DNA of 64,000 nt from Firmicutes bacterium ASF500 (lineage in GTDB: Bacteria; Bacillota; Clostridia; Oscillospirales; Oscillospiraceae). Both the position numbers and the translations under genes were made by a program. Location of the stretch: NCBI GenBank assembly GCA_000492175.2, contig CP097573.1, positions 3,162,001-3,226,000 of the forward strand, in the 5' to 3' direction. This document shows, one piece after another, positions 8,302 through 17,520 of the stretch (the stretch's first letter is position 1; each line of letters begins with the position of its first letter). The notes under the pieces are model-generated. The model ran no database searches. It saw only the letters and a list, made by a program, of their open reading frames with translations, and had not been told where the DNA came from.

Positions 8302-9285
8302 ATGAGATTCATTCTCAGCTTTATTGTGGCCTTTGGCGTGGCCGCCATCGCGGGGCAGCTGCTCATCCCGCTGCTCCGGCGGCTGAAGGCGGGGCAGTCC
8401 ATTCGGACGGACGGCCCCACCTGGCATATGTCCAAGCAGGGCACCCCTACCATGGGCGGTATCATGTTTATCGTGGCCATCGGCGCGGCGGTGGTGGTGG
8501 CGGGCTGGGACGACCTGGCCCGGGGAAACCGCAACCACCTGTATGTCTTCCTCTTCGCCCTGGTCTTTGGGGCCATCGGCATGATCGACGATATGCAGAA
8601 GCTGCGCCACCACGCCAACGAGGGCCTCACCGCCGCTCAGAAATTTCTCCTTCAGCTGGCGGCGGCCATCGCCTTCACCGTGCTGATGCGGAACCAGGGC
8701 TATCTCACCCCCAACCTGTTCGTCCCCTTCCTCAGCGTGACCCTCCCTCTGCCCTGGGTGGTGTACATGGTCTTTGCCGCCTTTGTCATGGTGGGTACGG
8801 TGAACGCCGTCAACCTCACCGACGGCATCGACGGCCTGGCCACCGGCGTCACCATCCCGGTCGCGCTGTTCTACATGGCCGTGTCCGCGTGGTTCGGCAA
8901 GAATGACCTGGCCGTCCTGGCCGCCGCACTGGCGGGGGGACTGGCCGCCTTCCTGATTTACAATTTCCACCCCGCCAAGGTCTTTATGGGGGACACCGGC
9001 TCTCTCTTCCTGGGGGGCATGGTGTGCGGCCTGGCCTTCGCCCTGGATATCCCGCTGATTATCCCGGTGATCGGCCTGATCTATGTGGTGGAGGTGCTGT
9101 CCGACATCATCCAGGTGGCCTATTATAAAAAGACCCGCAAGCGGGTGTTCCGTATGGCCCCCATCCATCACCACTTCGAGATGGGCGGCTGGAGCGAGAC
9201 AAAGCTCTTTTGTGTCTTCTCCGGCCTCACCCTCGTGCTGTGCTGTCTGGGCTTTTTGGGGGTCATGTACCGGTATCCCATGTGA
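8302..9285 (+). CDS. mraY: Phospho-MurNAc-pentapeptide transferase MraY
   Basis: A 327-residue polytopic membrane enzyme that transfers phospho-MurNAc-pentapeptide to undecaprenyl phosphate, forming lipid I. About ten hydrophobic segments are visible. Signature motifs are 'GTPTMGGI', 'IDDMQKL', 'NAVNLTDGIDGLATG', 'FMGDTGSLFLGG' and 'RMAPIHHHFEMGGWSE'. The start is ATG 8302. murF, which normally separates murE and mraY, is absent. Confidence 0.97.
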   Translation: MRFILSFIVAFGVAAIAGQLLIPLLRRLKAGQSIRTDGPTWHMSKQGTPTMGGIMFIVAIGAAVVVAGWDDLARGNRNHLYVFLFALVFGAIGMIDDMQKLRHHANEGLTAAQKFLLQLAAAIAFTVLMRNQGYLTPNLFVPFLSVTLPLPWVVYMVFAAFVMVGTVNAVNLTDGIDGLATGVTIPVALFYMAVSAWFGKNDLAVLAAALAGGLAAFLIYNFHPAKVFMGDTGSLFLGGMVCGLAFALDIPLIIPVIGLIYVVEVLSDIIQVAYYKKTRKRVFRMAPIHHHFEMGGWSETKLFCVFSGLTLVLCCLGFLGVMYRYPM

Positions 9286-9290
9286 GAAAA

Positions 9291-9430
9291 AGCCCCCCTT
9301 GCAAAAGGGGGGAGGGCCGCCGGGCGAAGCCCGGTGGCGGGGGGATTCCGTTTACAGAAAAATGCTCAAATAAACCGGAATCCCCCAGTCACGGCTTCGC
9401 CGTGCCAGCCCCCTTTGGCAAGGGGGCCTT
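9291..9430. repeat. Palindromic intergenic repeat, about 140 bp
   Basis: The outer arms AAAAGCCCCCCTTGC...GGCAAGGGGGCC are inverted. Inner dyads are GCCGGGCGAAGCCCGG and CACGGCTTCGCCGTG, and the internal ATTCCG...CGGAAT segments are also inverted. The same plan recurs at 15521-15652 and 17369-17496. It occupies the place where murD is usually found between mraY and ftsW. It carries no coding capacity and looks like a MITE/REP-type non-autonomous element. Confidence 0.7.
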
Positions 9431-9460
9431 TGGCGGAAACCTGAAAGGAGGCTCGGCCCT

Positions 9461-10696
9461 TTGGCCCGCAGATCGAAACGTGACCGTGATTTGACTATGG
9501 AGCAACAGCTGGCCCGGGGGCCGCTGGACCTGCCCTTTTTGATGCTGGTGCTGCTTTTGCTGGGCGTCGGGCTGGTAATGCTGTTCTCCGCCTCCTACTA
9601 CACCGCTTTCCGGGACTCCAGCGCCCGGGTGCACAACAACCCCTATTTCTACATCACCAATCAGGCCCTGTACGCCGGGGCGGGGCTGGCGGGCATGTAT
9701 ATCGTCTCCCGGATTAACTATCAGCGGTTTCGCTGGATGGCTCCGCTGGCGCTGGCGGGCTCCATTTTTCTGCTGGTGCTGTGCTACATTCCCGGCCTGA
9801 ACGCCCCCATCAACGATGTGCGCCGGTGGCTGAAAATTTTTCTTGTGGCCGGACCCACCTATCAGCCCTCGGAGATCGCCAAGGTGACGGTGGTCCTCTT
9901 CTTCGCCGCCCGGCTGTGCAAGCGGGATACGGAGAAACAGCTGCGCTTCACCAAGCGCACCAGCACCGGGCGGATGCTGAACTGGCTGGAGAAGATCGGC
10001 TTTCTGGAGCTGGTGCCCTACGGCCTGGTGCTGGTGGTGGTGCTGGGGCTGATCGTCTTTGAGCCCCATGTGTCCGGCGCATTGCTGGTGGCGGTGGGCG
10101 CGGCCTCCGTCCTTCTTGTGTCGGGCATCAGCCTGAAATGGTTCATCGGCGTGGGCGGGGCTGGCATGGCCCTGGTGGGTATCATGTATGTGACCACCGA
10201 CTATGTAAAGCGAAAAATCGGCATCTGGCTGGACCCCACCTCGGTGGACCCCCAGGACGGGGCCTACCAGTTCTGGCAGGGCATCTATTCCATCGCCTCC
10301 GGCGGCCTGCTGGGCCGGGGACTGGGGGAGAGCAACCAGAAATACGGCTTTGTCCCAGAGCCGGAGAATGACATGATCTTTTCCATCCTGGTGGAGGAGC
10401 TGGGGCTGGTGGGGGCCTTTCTGATCCTGCTGCTCTTCGCTCTGCTCATCCTCCGGGGCTACTGGCTGGCCCTCCACGCCCGGGACAAATTCGGCACCCT
10501 GACCATTGTGGGCATCATCACCCTGCTGGCCGCTCAGGTGTTTCTCAACATCGGCGTGGTCACCGGACTGATTCCCAACACCGGCATCTCCCTGCCCTTC
10601 TTCAGCTACGGCGGCACCGCCCTGATGATTCATCTGGCGGAGATGGGGATGGTATTGAGTATCTCCCGGCAGATCCCGGCCCCCCGGAAGGATTGA
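9461..10696 (+). CDS. ftsW: Septal glycosyltransferase FtsW (SEDS family)
   Basis: A 411-residue SEDS protein that polymerises lipid II at the septum together with the class B PBP. About ten membrane segments are present. The motifs are 'MLFSASYYTAF', 'WLKIFLVAGPTYQPSEIAK', 'GLLGRGLGESNQKYGFVPEPENDMIFSILVEELG' and 'TGISLPFFSYGGTALM'. The predicted start is TTG 9461, with AAAGGAGG 9 bases upstream; an ATG at 9497 has no ribosome site. Genes on both sides are cell-wall genes, which favours FtsW over RodA or SpoVE, although SpoVE cannot be excluded. Confidence 0.93.
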   Translation: MARRSKRDRDLTMEQQLARGPLDLPFLMLVLLLLGVGLVMLFSASYYTAFRDSSARVHNNPYFYITNQALYAGAGLAGMYIVSRINYQRFRWMAPLALAGSIFLLVLCYIPGLNAPINDVRRWLKIFLVAGPTYQPSEIAKVTVVLFFAARLCKRDTEKQLRFTKRTSTGRMLNWLEKIGFLELVPYGLVLVVVLGLIVFEPHVSGALLVAVGAASVLLVSGISLKWFIGVGGAGMALVGIMYVTTDYVKRKIGIWLDPTSVDPQDGAYQFWQGIYSIASGGLLGRGLGESNQKYGFVPEPENDMIFSILVEELGLVGAFLILLLFALLILRGYWLALHARDKFGTLTIVGIITLLAAQVFLNIGVVTGLIPNTGISLPFFSYGGTALMIHLAEMGMVLSISRQIPAPRKD

Positions 10697-10706
10697 CTGT
10701 GATTCT

Positions 10707-10780
10707 GTAGGGCGCGACGACCTCGGCGCGCCGCGGCGGACCATAGGATATAAACGGCGCGCCGGGTCGTCGCGCCCTAC
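10707..10780. repeat. GTAGGG...CCCTAC palindromic repeat
   Basis: A 74-bp inverted repeat beginning GTAGGGCGCGACGAC and ending GTCGTCGCGCCCTAC, with an inner CGGCGCGCCG arm on each side. It fills the ftsW-murG gap. The same GTAGGG/CCCTAC ends recur at 17279, 28464, 29207 and 36208. Confidence 0.75.
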
Positions 10781-10815
10781 AAAAGATGACCGATTTTCGA
10801 TAACGAGGTGCAGTT

Positions 10816-11934
10816 ATGAATATCTTATTTACCTGCGGCGGCACCGCCGGACATGTGAACCCGGCGGTGGCCCTGGCCCACATCTTCCAGGAGAGGCACC
10901 CCGGCTGCCAGGTCCTCTTTGTGGGGGCGGACGGGGGAATGGAGAACAAGCTGGTGCCCAAGGAGGGCTATCAGATCAGGACGGTGACCATCACCAACTT
11001 CCGCCGCTCCTTCAAGCCCGCCGGCATCGCCCACAATTTTGGCACTCTGGTGAACATGGGCAGGTCCAAAAAGCAGGCCAGGGCCATCCTGAACGAGTTC
11101 AAGCCCGACCTGGTGGTGGGCACCGGGGGCTACGCCTCCTTCCCCGTGGTCAACGAGGCGGCCCACCGGCGCATCCCCACCGCCGTCCACGAGTCCAACG
11201 CCGTCCCCGGACTGACCACCAAGGCCCTGTCCAAGGTGGTGGACCGGGTGATGGTGGGCTTTGAGGAGAGCCGGGAGCACTATGACAACCCGGAGAAGGT
11301 GGTGGTCACCGGCACGCCGGTCCGGGGGGATTTTTTCAAATACACCAAGGCGGAGGCCCGGGCCAAGCTGGGCTTCACCGACGAGCGGCCCCTGCTGCTG
11401 TCCTACTGGGGCTCTCTGGGGGCCGAGGTGATGAACCAGAAGATGGTGGATTTTATCGCCAAGGAGTGCTATGAGGGCGCCCCCTGGCGGCACATCCACG
11501 GCGCTGGCCGGGACTTCCCCTGGATGCAGGAGGAGCTGCTCCGCCGGGGCCTGAAGCTGGGGGACAACGGCATTGAGGTCCGGGAGTATATTTATGATAT
11601 GCCCCTTGTCATGGCCGCTGCCGACCTGGTCCTGTGCCGTGCTGGTGCCTCCACCATCTCGGAGCTGACCGCCATCGCCAAGCCCGCCGTGCTGGTGCCC
11701 TCCCCCAACGTCACCGCCAACCACCAGGAGAAAAACGCCCTGGTCCTGTCCGGCCAGGGGGCGGCGGTCCTTCTGCGGGAGGCCGACTGCGTGGGAAATA
11801 CCCTCTACGACGAGGCCGCCCTCCTCCTCCGGGAGCGGGACCGCCGGGAGAAAATGATCTCCGCCCTCCAGGCTATGGCCGTCCCCAACGCCGGGGAAAA
11901 AATTTACGAGACCCTGCGGGAGATTATGGGGTAA
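10816..11934 (+). CDS. murG: UDP-GlcNAc:lipid I N-acetylglucosaminyltransferase MurG
   Basis: A 372-residue GT28 enzyme converting lipid I to lipid II on the inner membrane face. It shows the N-terminal 'CGGTAGHVNPAVALA', 'VVGTGGYASFPVV', 'HESNAVPGLTTK', 'VTGTPVRGDF', and the donor-site region 'VLCRAGASTISELTAIAKPAVLVPSPN'. It starts at ATG 10816 after ACGAGGTG. Downstream 'NHQEKNA' matches the family. It belongs to the same run as ftsW and murA. Confidence 0.96.
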   Translation: MNILFTCGGTAGHVNPAVALAHIFQERHPGCQVLFVGADGGMENKLVPKEGYQIRTVTITNFRRSFKPAGIAHNFGTLVNMGRSKKQARAILNEFKPDLVVGTGGYASFPVVNEAAHRRIPTAVHESNAVPGLTTKALSKVVDRVMVGFEESREHYDNPEKVVVTGTPVRGDFFKYTKAEARAKLGFTDERPLLLSYWGSLGAEVMNQKMVDFIAKECYEGAPWRHIHGAGRDFPWMQEELLRRGLKLGDNGIEVREYIYDMPLVMAAADLVLCRAGASTISELTAIAKPAVLVPSPNVTANHQEKNALVLSGQGAAVLLREADCVGNTLYDEAALLLRERDRREKMISALQAMAVPNAGEKIYETLREIMG

Positions 11935-12007
11935 GAATCCCGTCAATAACCAAATCCTCCCGTTTCGCATAGGATACTCCAAATCCACAAGATTTGGAGG
12001 CTGTCCC

Positions 12008-13267
12008 ATGAGCTATTATGAAATTCAGGGCGGACGCCCTCTGTTTGGAGCCGTGACCATTCACGGAGCGAAAAACAGCGTTCTGCCTATTTTAGCCGCC
12101 TGCCTTCTGGTCCCGGGGCAGAGCGTGATCCACAACTGCCCCGACCTGTCCGATGTGTCGGCCACCCTGGACATTCTGCGCCTTCTCGGGTGCCGGGTGG
12201 ACCGGGAGGGGGACACGGTGACGGTGGATGCCTCGGCCCTCACCCGGGCCGACATCCCCGAAGGACTGATGCGGGAGATGCGCTCCTCGGTGATCTTTCT
12301 GGGGGCGCTGCTGGCCCGGCTGGGGGCGGCGGAGCTGTCCTACCCCGGCGGGTGCGAGCTGGGCCCCCGGCCCATCGACCTGCACCTGTCCGCCCTCCGG
12401 GCCCTGGGGGCGGAGATTTTGGAGGAGCAGGGAAATCTGTGCTGCCGGCGCTGCCGGGAGGGGCTCCGGGGGCGGGAGATCTGCCTGTCCATCCCCAGCG
12501 TGGGGGCCACGGAGAACGCTATGCTGGCCGCCTGCGCCTGCCCCGGCGTGACCACCATCGTGGGCGCGGCCCGGGAGCCGGAGATCGTCGATCTGCAAGG
12601 CTTCCTCCAGGCCATGGGCGCTCAGGTGACGGGGGGCGGCACCTCCGCCATATCCGTCCGGGGCGGCGCGACCCTCCATCCGGCGGAGTATCGGGTGATG
12701 GGGGACCGCATCGCCGCCGCCACCTATCTGTGCGGCTGTGCCGCCGCCGGAGGGGAGGTCAAGGCCGCCGGCTTCGCCCCGGACACCCTCTCCGCTGTGC
12801 TGTCCTGCCTGGAGGAGGCGGGGTGCGCCGTACATACCGGCCCGGACTGGGCCGTCCTGAGCCACACCGGCCCCCTGAAAGCCATCAGTCCGGTGCGCAC
12901 CGCGCCCTACCCCGGCTTCCCCACCGATGCCCAGGCCGTCCTGATGGCGGCGCTGGCCGGGGGAGAGGGGTCCACCCTCTTTGTGGAAAACATCTTTGAC
13001 AGCCGCTACCGCCACGTTGACGAGCTGCGCCGGATGGGCGCGGACATCCAGCTGGCGGGCCGGGCCGCGATGGTCTCCGGAGTGGGGCGGCTCCACGGGG
13101 CCGCCGTCCGCTCCACCGACCTGCGGGGCGGAGCCGCCCTGGTGGTGGCCGGCCTGGGGGCCGAGGGGACTACCCAGGTCTCCGGCCTGCGCCACATCCG
13201 CCGGGGCTACCAGGCCCTGGACCGGAGACTGAGCGCCCTGGGGGCGGAGATCAGAGAGGCGCCATAA
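12008..13267 (+). CDS. murA: UDP-GlcNAc 1-carboxyvinyltransferase MurA
   Basis: A 419-residue enzyme that transfers enolpyruvate from PEP to UDP-GlcNAc, the first committed wall step. 'IHGAKNSVLPILAA' begins the first domain; the PEP-binding catalytic cysteine is C116 in 'YPGGCELGPRPIDLH' (fosfomycin target in the family); 'DRIAAATYL' and 'YPGFPTDAQ' follow. TTTGGAGG precedes the ATG. Firmicutes often have two MurA copies; the dcw location suggests this is the main one. Confidence 0.95.
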   Translation: MSYYEIQGGRPLFGAVTIHGAKNSVLPILAACLLVPGQSVIHNCPDLSDVSATLDILRLLGCRVDREGDTVTVDASALTRADIPEGLMREMRSSVIFLGALLARLGAAELSYPGGCELGPRPIDLHLSALRALGAEILEEQGNLCCRRCREGLRGREICLSIPSVGATENAMLAACACPGVTTIVGAAREPEIVDLQGFLQAMGAQVTGGGTSAISVRGGATLHPAEYRVMGDRIAAATYLCGCAAAGGEVKAAGFAPDTLSAVLSCLEEAGCAVHTGPDWAVLSHTGPLKAISPVRTAPYPGFPTDAQAVLMAALAGGEGSTLFVENIFDSRYRHVDELRRMGADIQLAGRAAMVSGVGRLHGAAVRSTDLRGGAALVVAGLGAEGTTQVSGLRHIRRGYQALDRRLSALGAEIREAP

Positions 13268-13318
13268 CCCGAGCTCCCTCGGAGAGGGGGCCTAGATTGG
13301 ATACCAAGGAGAACGCAG

Positions 13319-14167
13319 ATGTCAAGACGCAGCAGCCGCAGCAGAACACGCAGGCGAAACAGGGGCCGGTTCGGACCGCTGTTCAAGCTTCTATGTGTGC
13401 TGGCGGTCATCGTGGCGCTGACGGGAGGGGCGACGGTGTTCTTCCGGGTGGAGACGGTGATGGTGACGGGCAGTCAGCGCTATACCCAGGAGGAGATCAT
13501 CGCCGCCTCGGGCATCCAGGTGGGCGACAACCTCTACGCCCTGAACAAGGTCCGCATCGACCGGAATATCCGCACCCAGCTGCCCTATGTGGGGGAGCTG
13601 TCCATCAACCGGGCGCTGCCCAGCACGATTGTCATTACCGTGGTGGAGTGGGAGGCGACGGCCCAGGTGTCCGTCCCCGACCCGGACCGGGTGGCCGCCC
13701 TCAACGCCGCCCGGCTGGAGCAGGACCCGGAGGCCCAGCCCCTGGAGGTGGCCCAGGAGCCCTGGCTCATCAGCGTAAAGGGCAAGCTTCTGGAGCCAGC
13801 TCCGCCGGACAGCACGGCCATCCCCGTCACCGGACTGACCTCCATCGCCCCCAAGGCGGGCGGTATGCTGACCGTCCCGGAGGAGGAGCAGGTCCAGCTG
13901 ACCGCCCTGACCGGCCTTTTGGAGGCGATGGAGGAGGCGGAGCTGTCGGATCAGGTATCCGCCATCCGCCTGGACGCCACCCAGCTGACCCTGCGCTACC
14001 TGGACCGGCTGGACGTGCTCATCAAGCTGGACGCGGATTTTTCCTACTCTCTGCGGCTGATGCAGGCGGTGCGGGAACAGATGGAGCAGAGGACGGGCGG
14101 GGAGGTCAGGGGGAGCATCGACCTGACCCAGTCCAAGCACGACGCGGTCTTTTCTCCGGAGGAATGA
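13319..14167 (+). CDS. ftsQ: Cell division protein FtsQ/DivIB
   Basis: A 282-residue bitopic membrane protein. The N-terminus is extremely Arg-rich (residues 2-20), followed by one membrane segment (about 23-45, 'LFKLLCVLAVIVALTGGATVFF'). The POTRA domain is next ('VETVMVTGSQRYTQEEIIAASGIQVGDNLYALN', 'LPYVGELSINRALPSTIVITVVE') and then a beta-rich domain. The protein scaffolds FtsL and FtsI at the septum. The ATG at 13319 follows AAGGAG. A longer open frame starting at 13297 in another phase is a shadow. Confidence 0.9.
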   Translation: MSRRSSRSRTRRRNRGRFGPLFKLLCVLAVIVALTGGATVFFRVETVMVTGSQRYTQEEIIAASGIQVGDNLYALNKVRIDRNIRTQLPYVGELSINRALPSTIVITVVEWEATAQVSVPDPDRVAALNAARLEQDPEAQPLEVAQEPWLISVKGKLLEPAPPDSTAIPVTGLTSIAPKAGGMLTVPEEEQVQLTALTGLLEAMEEAELSDQVSAIRLDATQLTLRYLDRLDVLIKLDADFSYSLRLMQAVREQMEQRTGGEVRGSIDLTQSKHDAVFSPEE

Positions 14168-14221
14168 AAATATTACCAGGGGAAAAGGATTGGAAAGTTT
14201 GACCGTTTGTGTGATTTTCTC

Positions 14222-14250
14222 TTGACCTCTGGAAAAAACTGCGATACAAT
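14222..14250 (+). promoter_or_regulatory. Sigma-A promoter of ftsZ
   Basis: TTGACC (14222-14227), a 17-bp spacer, TACAAT (14245-14250). The leader then contains a small GGGGC...GCCCC hairpin (14275-14296) before the AGGAGG of ftsZ. This gives ftsZ transcription independent of the upstream cluster. Confidence 0.8.
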
Positions 14251-14318
14251 AGAGTATAATTTTGTTTGAACCATGGGGCCTTTCCCAGGAGCCCCGCTTT
14301 ACATAGGAGGCAGGCATA

Positions 14319-15485
<1,167 letters not shown>

Positions 15486-15488
15486 GCA

Positions 15489-15519
15489 AAACCGCCCTGC
15501 GAAAGCAGGGCGGTTTTTT
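15489..15519 (+). terminator. Rho-independent terminator of ftsZ
   Basis: Stem AAACCGCCCTGC (15489-15500), loop GAAA, complementary arm 15505-15516, and then T residues. It follows the ftsZ stop by 3 bp and is a textbook intrinsic terminator. Confidence 0.93.
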
Positions 15520-15520
15520 A

Positions 15521-15652
15521 GCGCCTCCCTTGCGAAAGGGAGGGGGACCGCCGCCGAAGGCGGTGGTGGAGGGATTCCATCGGAGCACCACCGTTCACAC
15601 AGAATCCCCCCGCCGCTTCGCGGCCCTCCCCCCTTTGACAAGGGGGGCTTTT
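15521..15652. repeat. Palindromic intergenic repeat, about 130 bp
   Basis: Outer arms GCCTCCCTTGCGAAAGGGAGG and CCCCCCTTTGACAAGGGGGG each form a small hairpin and pair with each other. The inner part has CCGCCGAAGGCGG, GGATTCC...GGAATCC-like arms and CCGCCGCTTCGCGG. It is nearly the same as 17369-17496. It separates the ftsZ terminator from the convergent lrgB. Confidence 0.8.
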
Positions 15653-15655
15653 ACG

Positions 15656-16336
15656 TCACAAAAACAACGCCAGCACTGAGGTGATGATGCCGCAGACACA
15701 GATGGCGATGGAGCTCATCGCCGCCTGGAGCTTGCCGATCTCCATGGCCTTGGCGGTGCCCAGGCCGTGGCTGCAAGCGCCGATGGCGGTGCCCTCGGCC
15801 ACCGGGTCGGTGATGTGGAACAGCTTGGCGAAGGCGGGGGCGAACATGGCCCCCAGCGCCCCGGCAATGAGGACAGCGGTGACAGTCAGTCCGGGGATGC
15901 CGCCCAGGCTCTCCGAAATGGCGATGGCGATGGCGGTGGTGACGCTCTTGGGCAGGAGGGAGGCGGAAATGGTCCCGTCCAGCCCCATCAGGCGGCACAG
16001 CAGAAGCACCGAAGCGACGCTGGACAGCGACCCGGCCAGACAGCCCGCCACCACCGGGAGAAAGTATTCCCCCAGCAGCTTGCGCTGGCGGTAGACGTTC
16101 AGGGCCAGCATCACCGTCACCGGGGTCTGCATCATAATGAGAAAGTCCCCGCCCAGGGCGTAGCTCTCATAGAGGATGTCCATAACGAGCAAAAGCAGGA
16201 TGATCAGGGCGGCGGAGATGACCAGGGGATTGCACAAAATCAGTCCGGTCTTTTTCTGGACCCACAGTCCCACGCACCAGGCGGCGCAGGTGAGGACCAG
16301 ACCGAAAAAGGGGGATGCGAGGATAGCGTCAGTCAT
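15656..16336 (-). CDS. lrgB: LrgB/CidB-family membrane protein
   Basis: A 226-residue polytopic protein with the LrgB signatures 'LLPKSVTTAIAIAISESLGGIPGLTV' and 'GTAIGACSHGLGTAKAMEIG'. Family members act with LrgA in holin-like control of murein hydrolases, or in pyruvate/glycolate transport. The ATG at 16336 overlaps the end of lrgA by 8 bp, so the two are translationally coupled. GGGAG precedes the start. No separate terminator is visible; the palindromic repeat at 15521 lies just beyond the stop. Confidence 0.93.
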   Translation of the reverse strand: MTDAILASPFFGLVLTCAAWCVGLWVQKKTGLILCNPLVISAALIILLLLVMDILYESYALGGDFLIMMQTPVTVMLALNVYRQRKLLGEYFLPVVAGCLAGSLSSVASVLLLCRLMGLDGTISASLLPKSVTTAIAIAISESLGGIPGLTVTAVLIAGALGAMFAPAFAKLFHITDPVAEGTAIGACSHGLGTAKAMEIGKLQAAMSSIAICVCGIITSVLALFL

Positions 16337-16697
16337 GCCGGGCTCCCTTCTTTCTCTGCAAGGTCCGGGTCAGCTGAACTGTCCAGGCAGTGACGAAATA
16401 GACGACGGGCGTGGTCACAAGGGCGATGATACAGAAGGGGACCAGACATTGCAGCAGAACATCCAGGTGCTTGAGCAGGCCGACGCAGGGTGCGACAAAG
16501 AAAAAGGACATATTATCCGACAAAAATCCGCACACCCGGTCAATGTGCCGCTCCCGGACTACCCGGACCATCAGCAGGGCCAGCAGCAGGAGCATCCCGA
16601 TCACACTGGCGGGAAAGGGCACGGGGAGCAGCGCGGAAACACCCTCGGCGATGAGGCAGACCCCAAACAGAACGGCCAGCTCACCCATAATATTCAA
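16329..16697 (-). CDS. lrgA: LrgA/CidA-family holin-like protein
   Basis: A 122-residue protein with four predicted membrane segments, beginning 'MNIMGELAVLFGVCLIAEGVSALLPVPFPASVIGMLLL' (the family's P.P.SVIGM motif is present). I place the start at TTG 16697, because GAGAGGTGA lies 7 bases upstream; the ATG at 16688 is 16 bases away from it. That ribosome site contains the TGA stop of the upstream regulator, so regulator, lrgA and lrgB form one tightly coupled operon. Confidence 0.85.
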   Translation of the reverse strand: MNIMGELAVLFGVCLIAEGVSALLPVPFPASVIGMLLLLALLMVRVVRERHIDRVCGFLSDNMSFFFVAPCVGLLKHLDVLLQCLVPFCIIALVTTPVVYFVTAWTVQLTRTLQRKKGARHD

Positions 16698-16704
16698 AGC
16701 TTCG

Positions 16705-16914
16705 TCACCTCTCGTCCGTTCGCCCCACCAGATAGTCCAGGGAGACGTTGTAAAAATCCGCCATCTGAACCAGCACAGAGGCGATGGGCTCCCGCTCGTT
16801 CTTTTCATAGCGGCGGTATGTGCTGAAAGGAATGTTCATTCCTTCAGCGGCTAGCAACTGCGTCAAATCCCGTTCTTTACGGAGCAAATGAAGTCTTTCA
16901 GGTAATTTTGTCAT
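16705..16914 (-). CDS. XRE-family HTH regulator of the lrgAB operon
   Basis: A 69-residue DNA-binding protein consisting almost only of a Cro/CI-type helix-turn-helix: 'RLHLLRKERDLTQLLAAEGMNIPFSTYRRYEKNEREPIASVLVQMADFYNVSLDYLVG'. Start choice: ATG 16914, 11 bases after GAGG; the ATG at 16923 is too close to that site. It is first in an operon with lrgA and lrgB, so it probably controls them. In Bacillus and Staphylococcus this operon answers to LytSR instead. Confidence 0.85.
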   Translation of the reverse strand: MTKLPERLHLLRKERDLTQLLAAEGMNIPFSTYRRYEKNEREPIASVLVQMADFYNVSLDYLVGRTDER

Positions 16915-16929
16915 TTTAATCATTTCCTC

Positions 16930-16958
16930 TTGACAGGCCTGTTTGGAGTAATTATAAT
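16930..16958 (+). promoter_or_regulatory. Consensus sigma-A promoter in the divergent region
   Basis: TTGACA (16930-16935), a 17-bp spacer, TATAAT (16953-16958): a perfect consensus, driving the small gene at 17005. A CAGGCCTG dyad (16934-16941) overlaps the -35, and TGGAGTAAT occurs twice nearby (16945 and 16978). Both are plausible operators for the adjacent XRE protein. Confidence 0.85.
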
Positions 16959-17004
16959 AGGCTTGGAATTGCCCAAATGGAGTAATCTAAATGGAGGAAT
17001 CGAG

Positions 17005-17268
17005 ATGAACGGCCTTGCAAGATATCTGTACCAATTTGTTCTGGAAAACCGTCTGGACAGCTTAAAGAGCGATAAAGAATATCAGAAGTGCATATATGAG
17101 GTGAATCTGCAAATCGAACGCGTCGAGGGGGATTTGGCTCCGGAGCAGCGCAGGGAGCTGCACAAGCTGATTGATCAGATCAGCGTTCAGAACGGCATAG
17201 AGGGCGAACATATTTTTCTCGCCGCGCTGGCTCTGTCTAGGGAATTGCACACCCTCGTACAGGTGTAG
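17005..17268 (+). CDS. Small hypothetical helical protein (87 aa)
   Basis: Begins MNGLARYLYQFVLENRLDSL, with GGAGGAAT 4 bases ahead of the ATG and a perfect sigma-A promoter upstream; the frame extends to 16930 but the longer version runs through the promoter. The protein is mostly helical ('YEVNLQIERVEGDLAPEQRRELHKLIDQISVQNG'), charged and without membrane segments. I do not recognise it. It is divergent from the XRE-lrgAB operon, so coregulation is possible. Confidence 0.65.
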   Translation: MNGLARYLYQFVLENRLDSLKSDKEYQKCIYEVNLQIERVEGDLAPEQRRELHKLIDQISVQNGIEGEHIFLAALALSRELHTLVQV

Positions 17269-17278
17269 GAGGCCCTTT

Positions 17279-17346
17279 GTAGGGGCGGATATTATCCGCC
17301 CGTCAGGTCCAGGCGGTGTTCGCGGGCGGATGATATCCGCCCCTAC
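17279..17346. repeat. GTAGGGGCGG...CCGCCCCTAC palindromic repeat
   Basis: A 68-bp element with GTAGGGGCGGATATTATCCG at one end and CGGATGATATCCGCCCCTAC at the other. Each end is itself a small dyad, and the ends are inverted copies of each other. It is the same family as 10707-10780 and 36208-36283. Confidence 0.8.
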
Positions 17347-17368
17347 AGAGACGTACCCCGCAGGACAA

Positions 17369-17496
17369 AGCCTCCCTTGCGAAAGGGAGGGGGACCGCCG
17401 CCGAAGGCGGTGGTGGAGGGATTCCTCCGGAGCACCACCGTTCACACGGAATCCCCCCGCCGCTTCGCGGCCCTCCCCCCTTTGGCAAGGGGGGCC
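17369..17496. repeat. Palindromic intergenic repeat, near-copy of 15521-15652
   Basis: Over about 125 bp this differs from the 15521 element at only a few positions, including the same centre (GGAGCACCACCGTTCACAC). High identity between two copies 1.7 kb apart points to recent spread or conversion. It lies between a small gene and the lysA 3' end. Confidence 0.85.
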
Positions 17497-17520
17497 GTCG
17501 CCTGCGGGCGGGACGGGAAA

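Noticed and set aside
13297..14202. A 301-codon frame overlapping ftsQ in another phase
   Set aside because: Composition is Gly/Arg/Pro-rich and random; the 13319 frame has a membrane segment and POTRA domain.
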